A DNA stretch of 64,000 bases from Rachycentron canadum (GCA_038496675.1 CM076651.1:8426657-8490656), one strand, 5' to 3'; positions 1 to 13,600 are shown, numbered from the stretch's first letter. Numbers and translations are program-made. The notes: generated from the letters alone by a model not told the origin.

Positions 1-591
1 ACAAAATCATGTAATTGGTTTTCTACACATAGCCTGGTCTACAGAAACCACTGACCCAGTAGCCCACTTTCCTGTGTTTCCCTTCTCTCATGCTTATCAG
101 ACACACACTCACCCCAGACCAGGCGTGTCACAAGTGGAGAGTTTGCGTTTCCGGTTTTCTGAGCTCAGAGGCTCCATGGAGTTCTCCCCCAATCCGCTCA
201 TCGTGTACACATATCAGCACCTGAGAGGGGGGAGCACACACACAAACACACAGCTGTGAAGAAGAGTTGAAAACAGACAGAGAAGGAATTATATTGACGC
301 TATTAACCTTTTAGATTTATAGGTAATTGTGAGGGGAAGAATGCATATGAATCTATCTTTTGAACACAGCAAAAACAAGCAATACAAAGGCAGGTTGTGG
401 ATACAGTGCAAAAGCAGGGTAAAATATGCTTACATCATGCAAATCATATTCTCCAGGCAGACTCTGACAAACATAAACATGTCTCGTCGGCCTCCTCCTC
501 CTCATTGGAGAAAATGAGTGAGCATGCAAGGTTGTGTTTGTTTGTGTGTGTGGGCCTGTGCATGTGTGAGTTCATTAGCTCATATGGTACA

Positions 592-628
592 TACACACAC
601 ACACACACACACACGCACACACACACAG
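592..628. repeat. (CA)n microsatellite
   Basis: CA repeat with one CG interruption. Confidence 0.95.
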
Positions 629-738
629 GATTAGCAGTGTCTCTGATGATAAGCCACGGCGCAAAACTAACCCCGTTAGACAGCCGTCTGTCTCCCATAA
701 TGCATCACATTTCGTCTCCAGGAAGTGAGCTGATAAAG

Positions 739-1160
739 GTTGTGGGGAAGAGAGGCAGATGGGACAAAAGGAGACGAAGAGGAGGAGGAAGAGAAGGGAA
801 TAGAGGGAAGGAACGGAAGGAATAAAGGAGGGCGGCAGAAGCCGGTGTTGTGAAATGAGCTCTGATTGGTCACTTTCTTTGCCACAGTGACAGCAGCTGA
901 CACTGGGGAAAGGTAGGAGGGAGGGAGGGAAAGGAGGATGGAAGGAGGGAGGGATGAGAGGAAAGTAAATGACAGGGAGAGAGAGAGCACAAATATAGTG
1001 GGAGACAGAGGATATGAAGAGAAAATGCAGAAGAAGAAAAATACATGGGTTAGGGAATCAGAGCGAAAAGAGGCGGCGGCAGTGGGAGGGAGAGAGCCAA
1101 GAGAAAGAAAGATAAAGGCATGTCAAAGAGAGACAGGAGGGAAAGGGAACAGGTGAGAGG
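739..1160. repeat. Long purine-rich tract
   Basis: Two near-pure purine blocks (about 745-832 and 903-975) and a further GA-rich stretch to 1,160. It creates spurious Arg/Glu/Lys-rich frames on the plus strand and Ser/Leu/Pro-rich frames on the minus strand. No gene is supported here. Confidence 0.85.
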
Positions 1161-1254
1161 AGGAGGAATTAGAGGAAGAGATGTAACATTCAGACTGTCT
1201 GGTGTGTGTTTTGAATGCATGTGTGGCGCACAGAGTGGGCTGAAAGCCTCCAGT

Positions 1255-1440
1255 ACCCCTCTTAACCTTCACAGCCAGAGCAGCTTTTTCATTCCATTGA
1301 TTACATGGTTATCCTCTGACCAGAGCACTGCCTCTCCTGCATAGCAAATCAGGCCAATGGCAGGGGAGAGATGCCGGCCTGTTATTTAATCATCATGCAC
1401 CATCATCTCAGACTCCTTCTTGTGGGATCAGAGCAGTCCA
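1255..1440. other. Unique, possibly conserved noncoding block
   Basis: Non-repetitive DNA with balanced composition and homeobox/GATA-type words (ATTGATTACATGGTTATC, GCCAATGGC, TTATTTAATCATC). No long frame or splice structure is visible. It reads like a conserved noncoding element, but conservation cannot be tested here. Confidence 0.25.
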
Positions 1441-2099
1441 TGAAAACGTCTGATTACGTTTGTTTTTTTTGTTCTTGGACAGAGAAGGTTCTAATCTGCA
1501 GTTGTGTGCTCTTGGCTCACAAAAAGATCATATCCAGCTAAAACAAGCAGTAAACACACCTCCTTATTGAGACACAATCAATATGAAGGCTGCTTTCATG
1601 CATGTCTTCCAAAACCAGGTGAAACACAGGTGTATTCCCTTGCAAGACATCAACGGGGAATACTCATGAATCTTCTTCTAAAAGCAAGAGATGCTCTGAA
1701 GATGCGCCGAACCTCTTGTTCAATCCCTCCTGCTTTGAGTTTCTTTCAAATTTCTCTTTTAATCCCTCCCTTGAGTCCCTCCTATCTGACTGTCTGTCTG
1801 ACTGTCTCGTTGCCTTTGTCTGCCTGCCTACCTGCATCTCCTCTTGCTATGCTTCTGTCTGCCTCCCCGTGTGCCCATCTACCTGCCTCCCCGTCTGCTG
1901 CTCATCATTAGACAAAACCCCCACTTGCTGTTGTCTGATGAAACCTACCACAAGGGAAACGACACAAAAAGCAGTGAGGGGGATGTACAAAGTCAGAGGG
2001 TTCAGAATTCAAAGAGCCAAAGCAAAGTGTTTGAGTGAAACTCCATCTTTGCTCCTCTGCCGATCGAGCCTGCCCGCCTGCCTATTGATGGAGTTCTCA

Positions 2100-2330
2100 A
2101 AGGGGGAGTTGCTCTAATTGCGGAGTGAATGAGGCGGCCCCAGAGAATGGTTGATTAGGAGGCTGCTGAATGCCCCAGGGAAATGGGTCACCTCCAGCCT
2201 GGCGCGGGCCGCCCGCTTTTCCAGTGCAGGGAGAAAGTCAATTACACGCCACAGGCAATGGGGCCTGGTGGCACAGAGGCAGTGGGGCTGTGGTAGGTAC
2301 AATACAGCAGTAGGGGGCAGCGGAATTGAG
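2100..2330. other. GC-rich unique block, possibly regulatory
   Basis: Contains GGCGCGGGCCGCCCGC (about 2,200-2,215), a homeobox-like AGTCAATTACACG, and the CTCF-like motif at 2,307. No coding frame is supported. Confidence 0.3.
2307..2319 (+). promoter_or_regulatory. CTCF-like motif
   Basis: GCAGTAGGGGGCA matches 12 of 13 positions of the CTCF core (CCASYAGRKGGCR), plus orientation, in a GC-rich block that looks unique. Confidence 0.4.
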
Positions 2331-5300
2331 ACGCGTGAAGAGGGAAATGGGAGACGAAGATGGCAGCATGGAGGGCAAAAGAGTGGGAGAGGAGATAGGC
2401 ACTAAGATGGCAATTTAAAGAACAGAGACTGAGATGCTGTAAATGTGAGAGAGTGGGTAAAAATAAACAAATGGTTCATTTTTCTCCACCTGGGCTGATA
2501 CACATTTTGAATTGGAGCTCAAGAAAACTTGAATAGAAATGCTGGATATTAACACCATGGTATGTCAAGTTAATCTGTGAATGTTGAGGATGCACAAAAT
2601 GATGATGAAATCAAAATGTGTTCAGTCGTCTTCAGATTGTGTGATCGTGGACGTTTGTTTGGTGGTTTCAGAATCATCACGCCCTCATCAAACAGCTTCA
2701 GAAACCTCCTACCCCCAGATATTTTAGACACTGGTATGCGAAAGCGTCCAACAGTTAGTGTAACTTTCGAAAGCAAACAATGTGACATTCACACGCACTG
2801 CATGCATCACCGGTTAAGACTGTCCACTGTTACAATTATCATGACTTGCTGCTCTACACAAAGGTTTCCAAACGTAGAGCAAAGTTTACCAAATTTCTAG
2901 TGATTTTGTTGGGGCTTGTACCAAACAAGCATGTTCCCTTACATCTGGAGATCATGATTTGTAGACAGGAATATTTATGGTACTAACATTGTGGCATGTT
3001 TTACAGTGAAACAAAAGTTGCAGCTCCAGAGATTTGGATATTACATTTCGATTATATTTTGATTAATTGTGCAGCCCTACGTCTGACCTGATGACAGATG
3101 ACAAATTGTACAAACCATTTCTTTTCTAACATACCCCAGCTCTTAAAATCACTCCTTTGATAGTCTTTCTCCTTCCCCACCCTTCCACACACAAAGTGGT
3201 ATTTTAGGAAGAATTTAAGAATTGAGAACATGGCAAAGAAAGGTGTCATTCATGACACAGCTAAGAGAGAGTCAACAGACACATTACTCAGGCCGTACAA
3301 CTTCCATATTTACTTCTAATTTTATGTTCAATTAAATTTCATTTAAGTCTATTGACTAAATCATATATAGTTGAAGATGACTCAAAGGCATTAATCAGCA
3401 ATCAACAAATAAGAGCAGGACAGAATTTACAGTGGGGTTCATTGTATTATCCAGAGCTATCATGAATGAGTAGACAGGTACAGGTGAGTGCACCCATGCA
3501 GGTAAGCAGCACTGAACTTTGACACTCTGCAGAGTAAAGTTTGACCTGGTTCTCAACCCTGATCTTGACCTGTGTGATTTTAAAGGGTCACCACCTTCGA
3601 GCTGACAGTTGACCCACATATTTTACAGGTCATTAGATGGGCGTGAAAGGAGGATCACTCAGGTCAGCACTGCTGTGGCATCACCTGGTGCGAAGCTAAA
3701 CCTCACGAGGTCTGCTACAGGACAGCAACCTGCCAGTGACCCAGGAGCCCAGTGGGAACACTGCTCACCAGGAGCCACACAGGCTTTATGGCAAAACCAG
3801 AGGAAACTGCTCAGCTCATAAATTAGAAAGCATGCAATCCAACCCCAATGAAGTTAACATGCCTTATAGGATGTGAGGTGGCCAGCTCCAATTCTCACAC
3901 ACAGACAGAATTTGGCCTTAATTAACACTTTATTTGATAAAACATCATCAAAAAACTAAAGACCAGGTTAATGAAAGTGACTCTAGTTATTCATGGTGCC
4001 CACAAGATGAATCTGAATGGTTATGATGAACCTCTGACCTTTCTGTTAGCCCCACAAAGATTTCAAGAAAAACCCTTTCCACTGAAACTGCAGCTGGCAT
4101 GGAGGAAAGTAACAGAGAGAATGTGCTGCTCAGGTTATTGTTGTGACTGCACAAGTTTTTTGTCGGAGTCTTTACATTAGCCTGAGTGTATTTAATCCAG
4201 ATTTGTTCTGTGTTGACAGTGAAACAGAAATCTTACAAGGTGCGACCCCATTTGGTAAAGTTTAGTAGGCAGCTTTCCTTTAATATTGATTTTCACAGTC
4301 ATGTTCCCAACAGGATAGACCACAAGCTCACAGCTCACAACTGGTCCCAGTCTAGAGAAACAAATGTGTTATTACATTGTCTGTTTCGTAGAAACAGGAT
4401 GCATGTGACTTTACAGCCTTTAAGCTTTCAGTTTGGTTTCAGTCCTTTTTTTGGAATAATCACATTATGATTTATTATAGCAAAAGAAAATGAAGTTTGC
4501 AAAGAGGTTTTATTGTTTCTAACAATAACCCTGAAAAGACTGTAGAGTTTGTAGATTAAACATTCAATATTAACTTTTCATTTCATGGATATCAATCAGA
4601 TAATATTTATTTTCTAAAGTGTGAAAACTAGTGTTTTTAATTTTCAGGGGGAGGGAGAAAGTCACACAATAGCAAAGTCTTGTAATCTTTCACAACTATG
4701 ACTTTACACTGACTGAACTTTTTCCACCTTTCCTTCAGTCGAATTCTTGGAAATGTGTTTACTGTGTGTTTATTGCTTCAATAAACATATTTGCAGTAAC
4801 ATGAGCACTGCTTAAAAAAAAAAAAAAAAAACCCACTGATGAGTTAAACACAGACACAGGAGTTACAACGGATGAACAGCAGTTAAAAACTGACAGCAAA
4901 AAAAAAAAAATTTGGTTTGGAAAGAGAGAAAACAAAGTGGAGAGGCGACAGACCTCCCACGACAGAGTGAGTCACAGTGGAGGGAAGAAAAACACAATGC
5001 AACAAACAATAATGTGTCGGAAAGAGTTACTGAATGCTGATGACAAGCGCATGGGAAAGAATGAGCAAGAGAAAAAAATACTACCTAGTCCTATCTTTAA
5101 TCTGTTGTTGTACACAGGCAGTTTCATTCCTGTCTAAATATCAGAAACATCCTGGGATTCCCCAGAGTGGATTCAGTCAATGTCACAGCTTCATTCAGGG
5201 TTGAGCTCAAGCTCTTGTGGTTTGCTGCGTAGTAGAGAGCTTCAAGGTTAACACAGAAAGTTTAGTAAATTTAAGTCAAAAATGATGTGTGGTGTAAAGC

Positions 5301-6095
5301 AGTGGTTGAGTAGGCACAGTCATTAACCATCTCTCAAATGCTGAGGTGGCAAAACTGTGCTACTGGCTGTCATCAAAATTCCTGCGTGTTTGTTTGACAA
5401 GCACCTCTGTTTCCGTTCTTTTTTTTTTGGGGAGGATAAGGCCATGAAGGCAGGACAGTCTGGACAGGGTGCTGGTTGCTGGCGACAAAGGGGAGGAGCA
5501 GAGAGGAAGGGAGAGAGGGAGGAAGAGGGAAGGTGACAGAGTTAGCATGGCGGGTGTGCTCAGACTGGGTGATGCAAATAGTCCCTCTGTCGCCTCCCCC
5601 ACTGTCCGCCTGCCTGCCAGCCGCTCTTTCATAATCTCTGTTGACAAAACAGAGGCACACGGGCCTGTTTTGGCCTCGTAAACTCACACCAGTGACATGA
5701 CAAAAGCTGCAGCTGCTTCGCTTTAACTACTCAAAACCATGGACAGTCTTGACTGGTTTAAAGAAGAAATTGGTTCCCATTTTGACGGTTGATCTGACTG
5801 ACATCTAATCTCCTGACCTCTGCCAATTTAAATTGGCCAAATCCAGTGGAATAGATTTCAGGAGTATTTTTCCCCGACTGTGAGCTTCCAGTTCAGTGTT
5901 TCCCTTCAACGATATGCTCAGTGGCCTGTAACATTCAAGATTCAAGACAAATCTACGACATCTCCATCTGCAAGTCATCCAGTGATGAATAACAACACGA
6001 TTCAACCTGAATTACCAAGTAAATAGCAAAAATAACTATATATAATAACAAATTTCCCCATGTACATTAACCAACCATTAACTGGAAAGATTAAA
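2331..6095. other. No gene recognised
   Basis: Mostly unique-looking AT-rich DNA. It includes a decayed ATTAATC-type repeat end near 3,035-3,080, an A run at 4,814-4,830 and another near 4,900. Short frames are isolated, lack splice context and resemble no family I know. Confidence 0.6.
5540..5690. other. Unique noncoding block with octamer motif
   Basis: Holds ATGCAAAT (5,572-5,579) within non-repetitive, moderately GC-rich DNA ending 'ggcctcgtaaactcac'. Possible regulatory element, no gene seen. Confidence 0.22.
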
Positions 6096-6306
6096 ATCCA
6101 TCCATCCATTATATATATAGCACTTATTGTATTTAGGGTCATGTGAGGCGCTGAAGCGAATCCCAGCCCTGGGTGGGATACACCCTGAAGAGGTCGCCAG
6201 TCTATAACAGGGTCAATGTACAGAGACAACCAACCATTCATGCTCACATTCACACCTACAGGAAATTTAGAGTCACCAATAAATCTAACCTGCATGTCTT
6301 TAGACC
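6096..6306 (-). mobile_element. 5'-truncated copy of the same SINE, reverse orientation
   Basis: It starts with the (CCAT)n tail and reads through the antisense of the shared unit: 'cagggtcaatgtacagagac', 'attcacacctacagg', 'tttagagtcaccaat' and 'acctgcatgtcttta'. It lacks the tRNA-like head, as expected for an incomplete reverse transcript. Confidence 0.7.
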
Positions 6307-8129
6307 AATATTCAAATATTAAATTGCAATATTTACAGTAGACAAGTGCAGTATAAAGATCAGCTCTATGTGTGATTAGAAAAAGAGCAGAAGAGCTGAA
6401 TCAGTTCTTAACGGCTATGGAGAAATGTGCTTCTTGTGTGAACAGCCAGACTGATGCTCATGCAACACAGAATCAGACTTGCAGTAAACCTCAAAATAAA
6501 ATAAACAGGCCCCGCTCCTCAGCATAGGGGGCGGCTTGTCTACTGGTTTTTATCCAGAAATAGCAACATATCCTCAGGCTGTGGGGTTAGTCTGGTGCGC
6601 AGTCTGTTAACTGTCAGACCTGTGGCAGAGAATATTTGTTCAGATGGTCCCGACATCCCAGGTTATTTTAACTTTTATCTGTTTTCTTATTATCAGATAA
6701 CAGTTACGCTGTAACCTTAGTTTTGACAATCCTCAGTGTGAGTTATTTCAATTTGGTTTCTTACGTAGTTTGGCCTGGAGGAGGGTATGGTTGTTTGATT
6801 AATTACATTATTGATTAATCTGTGAATTCTTTTCTTATATTCTCTGTTAACTACCTAAGATATTTGGTTTTAATACCATAGATAAAGTTTTATTTTTGTT
6901 TTTTTTTTACTGTAAACATTCACATTTTAGGGTCTGTAAAAAGAGTTTTTTCCGTTGTGTTTCAAAAAGTACTTGAAAGGTTAATTGAGTATCAAAGTTG
7001 TTGAAGATCGATTTTCTGCTGAGTACAGTGGATCAACTGGATTTTACAATACCGATTATCCTCAACTTCCATTGGCTATGAAGGTGGAGGGATGAAGTTG
7101 AGCTAATCTGTTTTGTCATCACAAGTGGGATTAAAACACTGAACCATAGTTGAAGAATTTGAACAAAACTGAGCCAAACTCCCAAAGTAAAAATTATATG
7201 AACTGCTGAGTGAGTTCAGCCCTCCATTAATGCTAAGAGTCTCCTTGTTTTTAAGATTTTGTTCCTTTGACTTATTCTTCTAAGCAACCAGATGTTCAAT
7301 TGATTGTTGATAATTCAAGCAGTAGAGCTTTATTCAAGCAACTCCAGTGGATATTATCTATGCAGATAAATTAATTTTGTACTTTATATGAGTAATAATT
7401 CCTTCAATTTTGCAACCACCCTCTCTAGTTTACTTCCTGTTTATATCCAGTATCTCCTCTGTATGGACTTGGACTCTCCCTCCTCTCCTCTATGAAGAAC
7501 CTCACAACTTACCCAATCGCTCCTGCTCTCTGTGCAACAACAGCACGTCCGCAGAAGCATGCACGTGAACGAAAGTGAGAGTGTGGTTAAGTGTGGGTAC
7601 ATTTGTGTGTGTGTGTCACCTGCGGACAGGGGTAGAAGATGAATGTTCTCTTTCAGCCTCTGTGGCAGCTAGAGCATAAAGAATCATTTGACTTCTCCTC
7701 CTGTCTCCCTGCTGTCTTCCCACTCCTCATTTTCTCATCTGCCTGAAAATCATTCGCTCAGCCCTCTTTTGTTTCCCCTCTTGCTGCCACCACCGCTGTC
7801 TCTCCACAAACTATTCCATCTTCCAAAATCCAGAATCCAAACCTCAAATATAAAACACCTCCATAAAACATTTGCTTTGGAAAATACACACTGTTCTCTG
7901 CGTTCAGGTCAGGAGGATGTTGCAAGAATGTGGCAACAACAAGAAACTGTCTGTGGCAAACTGCTCAACCTAAACCCAGCAGGCCGTTACCATGCCAACC
8001 GTATGGGATGTTGGCCCACCTTGTGACGGAGCCGAGGTGATGGACGATCAGATCCCTCCTTCCTCTTCACTCTAGGGGTGTGGTCCTACGTGGGCTAGTC
8101 AATGGAGTCTGGAGAGGAAAAAAAAAAGT
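6307..8129. other. No gene recognised
   Basis: AT-rich noncoding DNA with an ATTAATC-type repeat fragment near 6,795-6,850 and pyrimidine-rich DNA near 7,690-7,800. Confidence 0.6.
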
Positions 8130-8270
8130 TTCACCATCATGCTCAGCAGTGCATGTTCATTATGGTGATATTAATGAATAACAAGCAGCATTATTAATCA
8201 GAGGCCTGAAGACACATGCACAGGAAGCTGCATTAATGGCTTAATGAGCAGAAGGAACTGTGAGGGAGCA
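8130..8270. other. Homeobox-motif-rich block, candidate enhancer
   Basis: About 120 bases contain several TAAT/ATTA cores (ATATTAATGAAT, ATTATTAATCAG, GCATTAATGGCTTAATGAG) embedded in non-repetitive DNA. This composition is typical of vertebrate developmental enhancers. It would lie in the proposed ncoa2 5' intron. Confidence 0.35.
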
Positions 8271-8409
8271 GCGCTTTGCTATGTGCCTTTGTCTTGATTA
8301 TGGGCGCACGTGGACAGAGCAAACATATCGTGGCTCCTCTGCATTTGCATTAACACACATCTTGCTCCCACAGCCAGACCAGCCACATGCCACAGCTACA
8401 AACACGCAC

Positions 8410-8411
8410 AG

Positions 8412-8440
<29 letters not shown>
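8410..8440. repeat. (CA)n microsatellite
   Basis: About 15 uninterrupted CA units. Confidence 0.95.
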
Positions 8441-8447
<7 letters not shown>

Positions 8448-8782
8448 CCACACATATGAAAAGGGATGTTGAGACACAAGTTTTACAGGAAACCAAACGG
8501 TTGAAACCCGATAGTAACTACTTGATCATGTGATCCACAGTTCAGCCAGTCACCCCATCTATGAAAGGTAAAATAAAGTGCTTCCACGTCTTTTCCACTA
8601 AATGTGCAATCCAGACCCATACAACCGGATTTAAACGTCAAGCCTTCATTGGCAAATATCTCTCAAGCTTGATGGACTCAGAGCAAGAGTATGAAAACAG
8701 ACTATTAGACTGAATCATCGCTCTAATCCCAAAAGCACATAATAGGCTAATTTGTGTCCATTTAGATCCTGATAAGAAACAA

Positions 8783-8783
<1 letters not shown>

Positions 8784-8826
<43 letters not shown>
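8784..8826. repeat. (TG)n microsatellite
   Basis: About 21 uninterrupted TG units. Confidence 0.95.
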
Positions 8827-8828
<2 letters not shown>

Positions 8829-9004
8829 GGACATACTGAGTTGTTGTAGTAGTTCAAGTGTTCTGTCTGAACAATCATAAGAGAGTATCCTGTGGGGGGT
8901 AAAGAGTGCGTAACCATGGAGAATGCTGGGCGTTTCCATGACACCCTGTCATCAGTGAAGCTCGCCGCCAGGATGTCTCATGTTCAGCTGTCACCGTGCC
9001 TCAT

Positions 9005-9038
9005 TGTGTGTGTGTGTGTATGTGTGTGTGTGTGTGTA
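9005..9038. repeat. (TG)n microsatellite
   Basis: TG units with one TA interruption. Confidence 0.95.
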
Positions 9039-9895
9039 CGAGTGGTGAAGGAAATAGAGAGTAGGTTTTCTTTCATTTTTATAAAGAGGATGTGTGAAAG
9101 TGTCGTGTCAGAACGCACATTTCTCAGTTCATGTTGAATGTGTATGTGTGTGGTTCACCTCATGCTTAGCGTGTCCATGGTGTGTATGTTTACATGTGTG
9201 TGCCTGTGCACTTTTCACCATCAGCAACCTGACCGCTGGCTGCACCCATGATTGGGAGCAGATGGGGGCTGCTGGTGTGTGTGTTTGTTAGGACGAAGGA
9301 TGAGGAGGAGGAGGAGGTGTGCATGCTCTAGTTTAGATGATGTATGGACTCTCACACACCAACAAAGACCCTCCTTCAACCAATGTGTTTCCTATTAATT
9401 GAAAGGGGAGAAAAATAGAGCCAGAGAGTGTCTGCTTAAGCAGGAAGAATTAATAGCTCAGCTGTGACAAAGAGTAAGTGACTCCATATTTTGTGCACAA
9501 ACTGGGGAAAAATAAAAAGTAGAGCTCTTCGGCGTCTACGAGCTGGGACCTGAAACCCTTCAGTGCTACCATTAAAGCTCTTTGTGCTTACGTTGACACA
9601 GCCATGAACACCAGGGTGAATATAGTTAACAGCACATGGCACCACTCATGCTAGCGTAAAGCCTTAAATATGAAAGCAGTGTGAATGAGCTTAAGATGCG
9701 GAGGTTGAGTCAATGGAGAAATCTTTCACTTACAGTTGATGAGGCCTTTTCGGTGTCCATTCTCCACCTCTCAACACATGTCTGTTTGTTTCCTGATGCT
9801 ATTCAACAGCTCATCATCCAAGATCTAAACAAGCCTTCACCCTTTCGCTGGTTGAAATGTTTGTGCCTCGTGTATTTCATCAGTGCACTTTAGGT

Positions 9896-10600
9896 GGGGT
9901 GTAACGATTCATTGACTATATTGATGTATCGATTTATATTCCTACAATCCAACTACATCGATAGGCATATAAAGATCGATAGAGAGGTATATTGATCCAA
10001 AATTTATTTGCAAGGTAAATAATTGAATGTATCAATAATAAGAATTCTCAAATTATATTTAAGCACAACAAACTTTCTATGGGTGTATTTTTTTTTTAGC
10101 ACTAATAGTAAAGAAATGTTAAATGTTACTCTGATTCACTCTCCCTGTGTGTGACCTCAGCAGCATACACCAGCAGCACCAAAGAGACAAAATGAAGCAG
10201 AGCAAGAGATTTTCAAGATATGTTTGAGGTAAGGTGTGTGAGAATAGAAGTAGCAGGTTAACCTACTGTTCATTCAACCTGAAGAAATGTTGGTTGCACT
10301 TTATTTGTGTTTATTATTATTGCACTTATACTGAAAATGAGAATGATAGCAGCAGGTTCAACCAGTGTTTCTCAACCTGAAGAAATGTTGGTTGTATTTT
10401 TTATAAAAGGTAAATGTATTTACCCTTAATCATTGCGTTTACTTGTTTTATCTATAGTTAATTTATCACTGATTCATTGGCAAAAGTTACTGTATCAATT
10501 TCAAGTCACTGAATCGTATCGAGCCAAATATTGTTCTTGAATTGTATCAGAACCATGGAAAATGATATGTATCTTAGTAAAAACGTGTTTTTACACCCCC
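9896..10600. mobile_element. hAT-like nonautonomous element, about 0.7 kb
   Basis: The short terminal inverted repeats GGGGTGTAA (9,896-9,904) and TTACACCCC (10,591-10,599) enclose AT-rich DNA with many TATCGAT-type words just inside each end, a layout of fish hAT-like elements. There is no transposase frame and no clear target-site duplication, so the call rests on the ends and base composition. A 23-base word occurs twice inside, 98 bases apart (10,274-10,296 and 10,372-10,394), a partial internal duplication. Confidence 0.55.
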
Positions 10601-13600
10601 AATAAATATCGTACGTAACAGCATCTTCCACTTCTTAAAGCTACACAGACACAGACATAAATGATCTCAATGACAATTCTGCATTTCAAACCTGTACAAG
10701 CTCGAGAGACTGTCAGGGTTTAAGATCTGACTCAGTGGCTGGTTGGTTGTCACATTTCTTCCTCTTTCCACATTACATTACTCACAGCTGATGAATCAAG
10801 GTTTGCTCCTCTTTTGTCCTAAAAATTGCCTCATATCACCTTGAAACTCATCATACCTCTGTTAAAGCTGCTAATTTAGCCAAACTTTGGCTACAGTTTC
10901 TCAGTAGTTGGGGCCATGAGCAATAAAAGAGAAACATGTGTGCTACCTGTTTCCTACTGGGCTCAATAAACCATCACTGGTGATCTACTGTACATCTGCC
11001 TCAAGCTGCTCTGCATATACAGTAGTGCTACATGTTTACTGCAGCTTCACCAAACTATAAATGGCTGGACACTTTCTCGGACAGTGTGTCACTGATCACT
11101 GTAAAGTTGCACACACCCAAAACACTGCCCATAAACATGATGGATCCTCATCTGTCACCTTCACCTGAACCAGGAACAAAACTGACAGCCACGTGCTGAC
11201 CAACTGTGTAAATATCACTGACTATATGTGTGTGAGAGAGAGCGAGAGATGGCATTTTTTCTTTTGGTAACAAAGTCCACTTCAATCTGGGCTTGTATGA
11301 CACTCATTAGTCTGTGTGATATTTATCAAGCAAAGGATCTGGGGCAGTAAACTCTAAGATATTTCCTGATGGACTTATGGAAACCAAACAAAACCAAGCA
11401 TGTATGTATCTTCACAATAAAAAAATCACAGGGCAATCATTTTATTTTTAATATCAACAATTGTTGCAAAACAAAGCATTTTGTTAAAATTTTCTGCTGG
11501 ATGACTATACTTTTTTTGCCAGAGCCCTCGACATTGGAAAAATGTTATTTGGTTTAAGACTAACCTGGACTATTTAGATCCACAAACACAGGTGAAGACA
11601 CAATCTTTTGCATGAGACTGCTGTTGACCAGTCTAATCAAAAACCAACCCCATGCATGTTAAATTGAGTTTTCTTTGAATATACTAACAACACAGCCTAG
11701 AACGTGACAGGTGAGTGTTAGACACACCCGTTGAAAAAACTGTCACACCCAGCCAAAAGGATCTGTGCCTTTAAGAAACATCTTGAGGCGACACATATAG
11801 CCAAATGAAATTCAAGCAGATCTGCAAGTTTGTTCTTTGTGAGCTTAATTCTTTTCCCTCCCTTCACCCCCTTCTCTTCTTTCTATAACAGGATTTTTCT
11901 CTCTATGCGTCTGTCTTCTGTCTGTCTGTGAATAAGGGAAATTGTGTGCACTAGCCAGCACACACAACAGCACAGTGAAGAATGCATGAAAGTACACTGT
12001 GTGTCTGCATGTGTGTGTGCGTTCTCTGGGTGACTCTGCTTTAGTTTTGCTTCGCCCAGTCCCCCTCCAACAAATCCAGAACTCACACTGGAGCAAAATA
12101 GGAGCCGAGCCACATCTTGGCACCTTGCCTCCCCTTAAACAAATCAGACCACAGAGGCTAATAAAAAACTTGGAGTCCAAAGCTCGCCTCCCCAGACAAG
12201 GGGGTACCAAAGAGGGGAGCCATTCTCAGCTACCCTGCGCTGTCTAAAATGAACTTGTGCAGGGCATAGTGCTGCTTTTCACTTGGGACAAAAAGTGCCA
12301 GTCTCTCCACTGTTTCAGTCATCTACACCCCCTTTTATTTGCTGTTAAATAGTGCTTTAATGTTATACTCTTCTTAACTAACCGTGCTAAAATAAAAAAA
12401 AAAAACTGATTGAAAACAAATTGCTTCTTAGTTCAGTGACAAAGTGAGAGTGAACTTTCCATCTTTAGACCAATTACTGCTATCATAGCACACAGCCTGC
12501 TGCTTCAGACTTCACACTTCAGAGAGGGATAAGAGGGGGTGAAGGATGAAGAAAAGCAAAGGGAAAGCATCTGGCTCAGGGCAGAAATAGGCCAGGCAGG
12601 TCTAAAACTAAAACTCATCCAGCCATTCTGGGTGTGTCTGCTCTAGGCTGCCATCAAACATACATTTACATATTCAAAAAAGGAAACAGGCGTTTGCATG
12701 AGTCATCCTTTCCAAGAAGGTAGAGGAAACCAAACTCACAGCCCCACCACACTATAGTACACAACAAAGAATCTGCAAGAGCTAACTAAACTCACGGAGC
12801 AGACAAAAAGAGGTGACCATAAAAAGAAATGAATGAAAAATTATTGTATCAGGTTATTGTAATAACATCTTGAGGCCACTTTAAAATGACTTTACAGTGC
12901 AACATCTGCTTTGAGTACAGGCTGACGCTCAATGTAATAAAACAGGCAATTTTCTTCTTAGAATTCACTGAGTATAATAAGACCACAGTTGAAGATCAAA
13001 AAATGAGGGGATCATTCTTTAAAGACACCACTAGTCCTTGACATTGCTTTGTTTCGCTTTACATTTGTAATTCTCCCAATGAACGTTATTGTCTGCAGCT
13101 GAAAAGTGTCAGAGACACTTGACTGGGGTTATCTGTGGTACTTGGTGTATAGATAATACAGATGTATAGAGCCAAGTTACAATGGACACATGCTCATGTG
13201 GTTACTATTCATCACATTTAGCTGCAGCATTAGAGAGTAGAAAATCTCCACTATATGACAGACTGCCATGAAAGTCAGCACAGACATTCATTTGCCCAAG
13301 AGGATGAATCCTGCAGACTTTGGTGATCCCCTGACATTTCCACTTGCGCCACCTTGAGGCAGATATTGCCACATATTTTGGACAGATGTCTGTGAAATTT
13401 GCTGCAGATATTCAGCAGCATTGCCATTTTGAGCATGTTAGCATGGTGATGTTAGCATTTGCTTAAATACAGCCTCACACAGCTGCTTGCATGGCTTCAG
13501 ACTATTGATTTGTTTGTTTTTTAAATGTTATCAATCTAGCATTTATCAGTGAATTGTATTAATGAGGGCTGGGTGACTATAAACTTTGAGCAGCACTTTT

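Noticed and set aside
676..990. Ser/Leu/Pro-rich minus-strand frame
   Set aside because: Antisense of a purine-rich tract. Composition, not coding constraint, keeps the frame open.
8400..9060. Paired CA and TG runs as a possible long inverted repeat
   Set aside because: Complementary microsatellites pair trivially, and the flanks show no inverted similarity.
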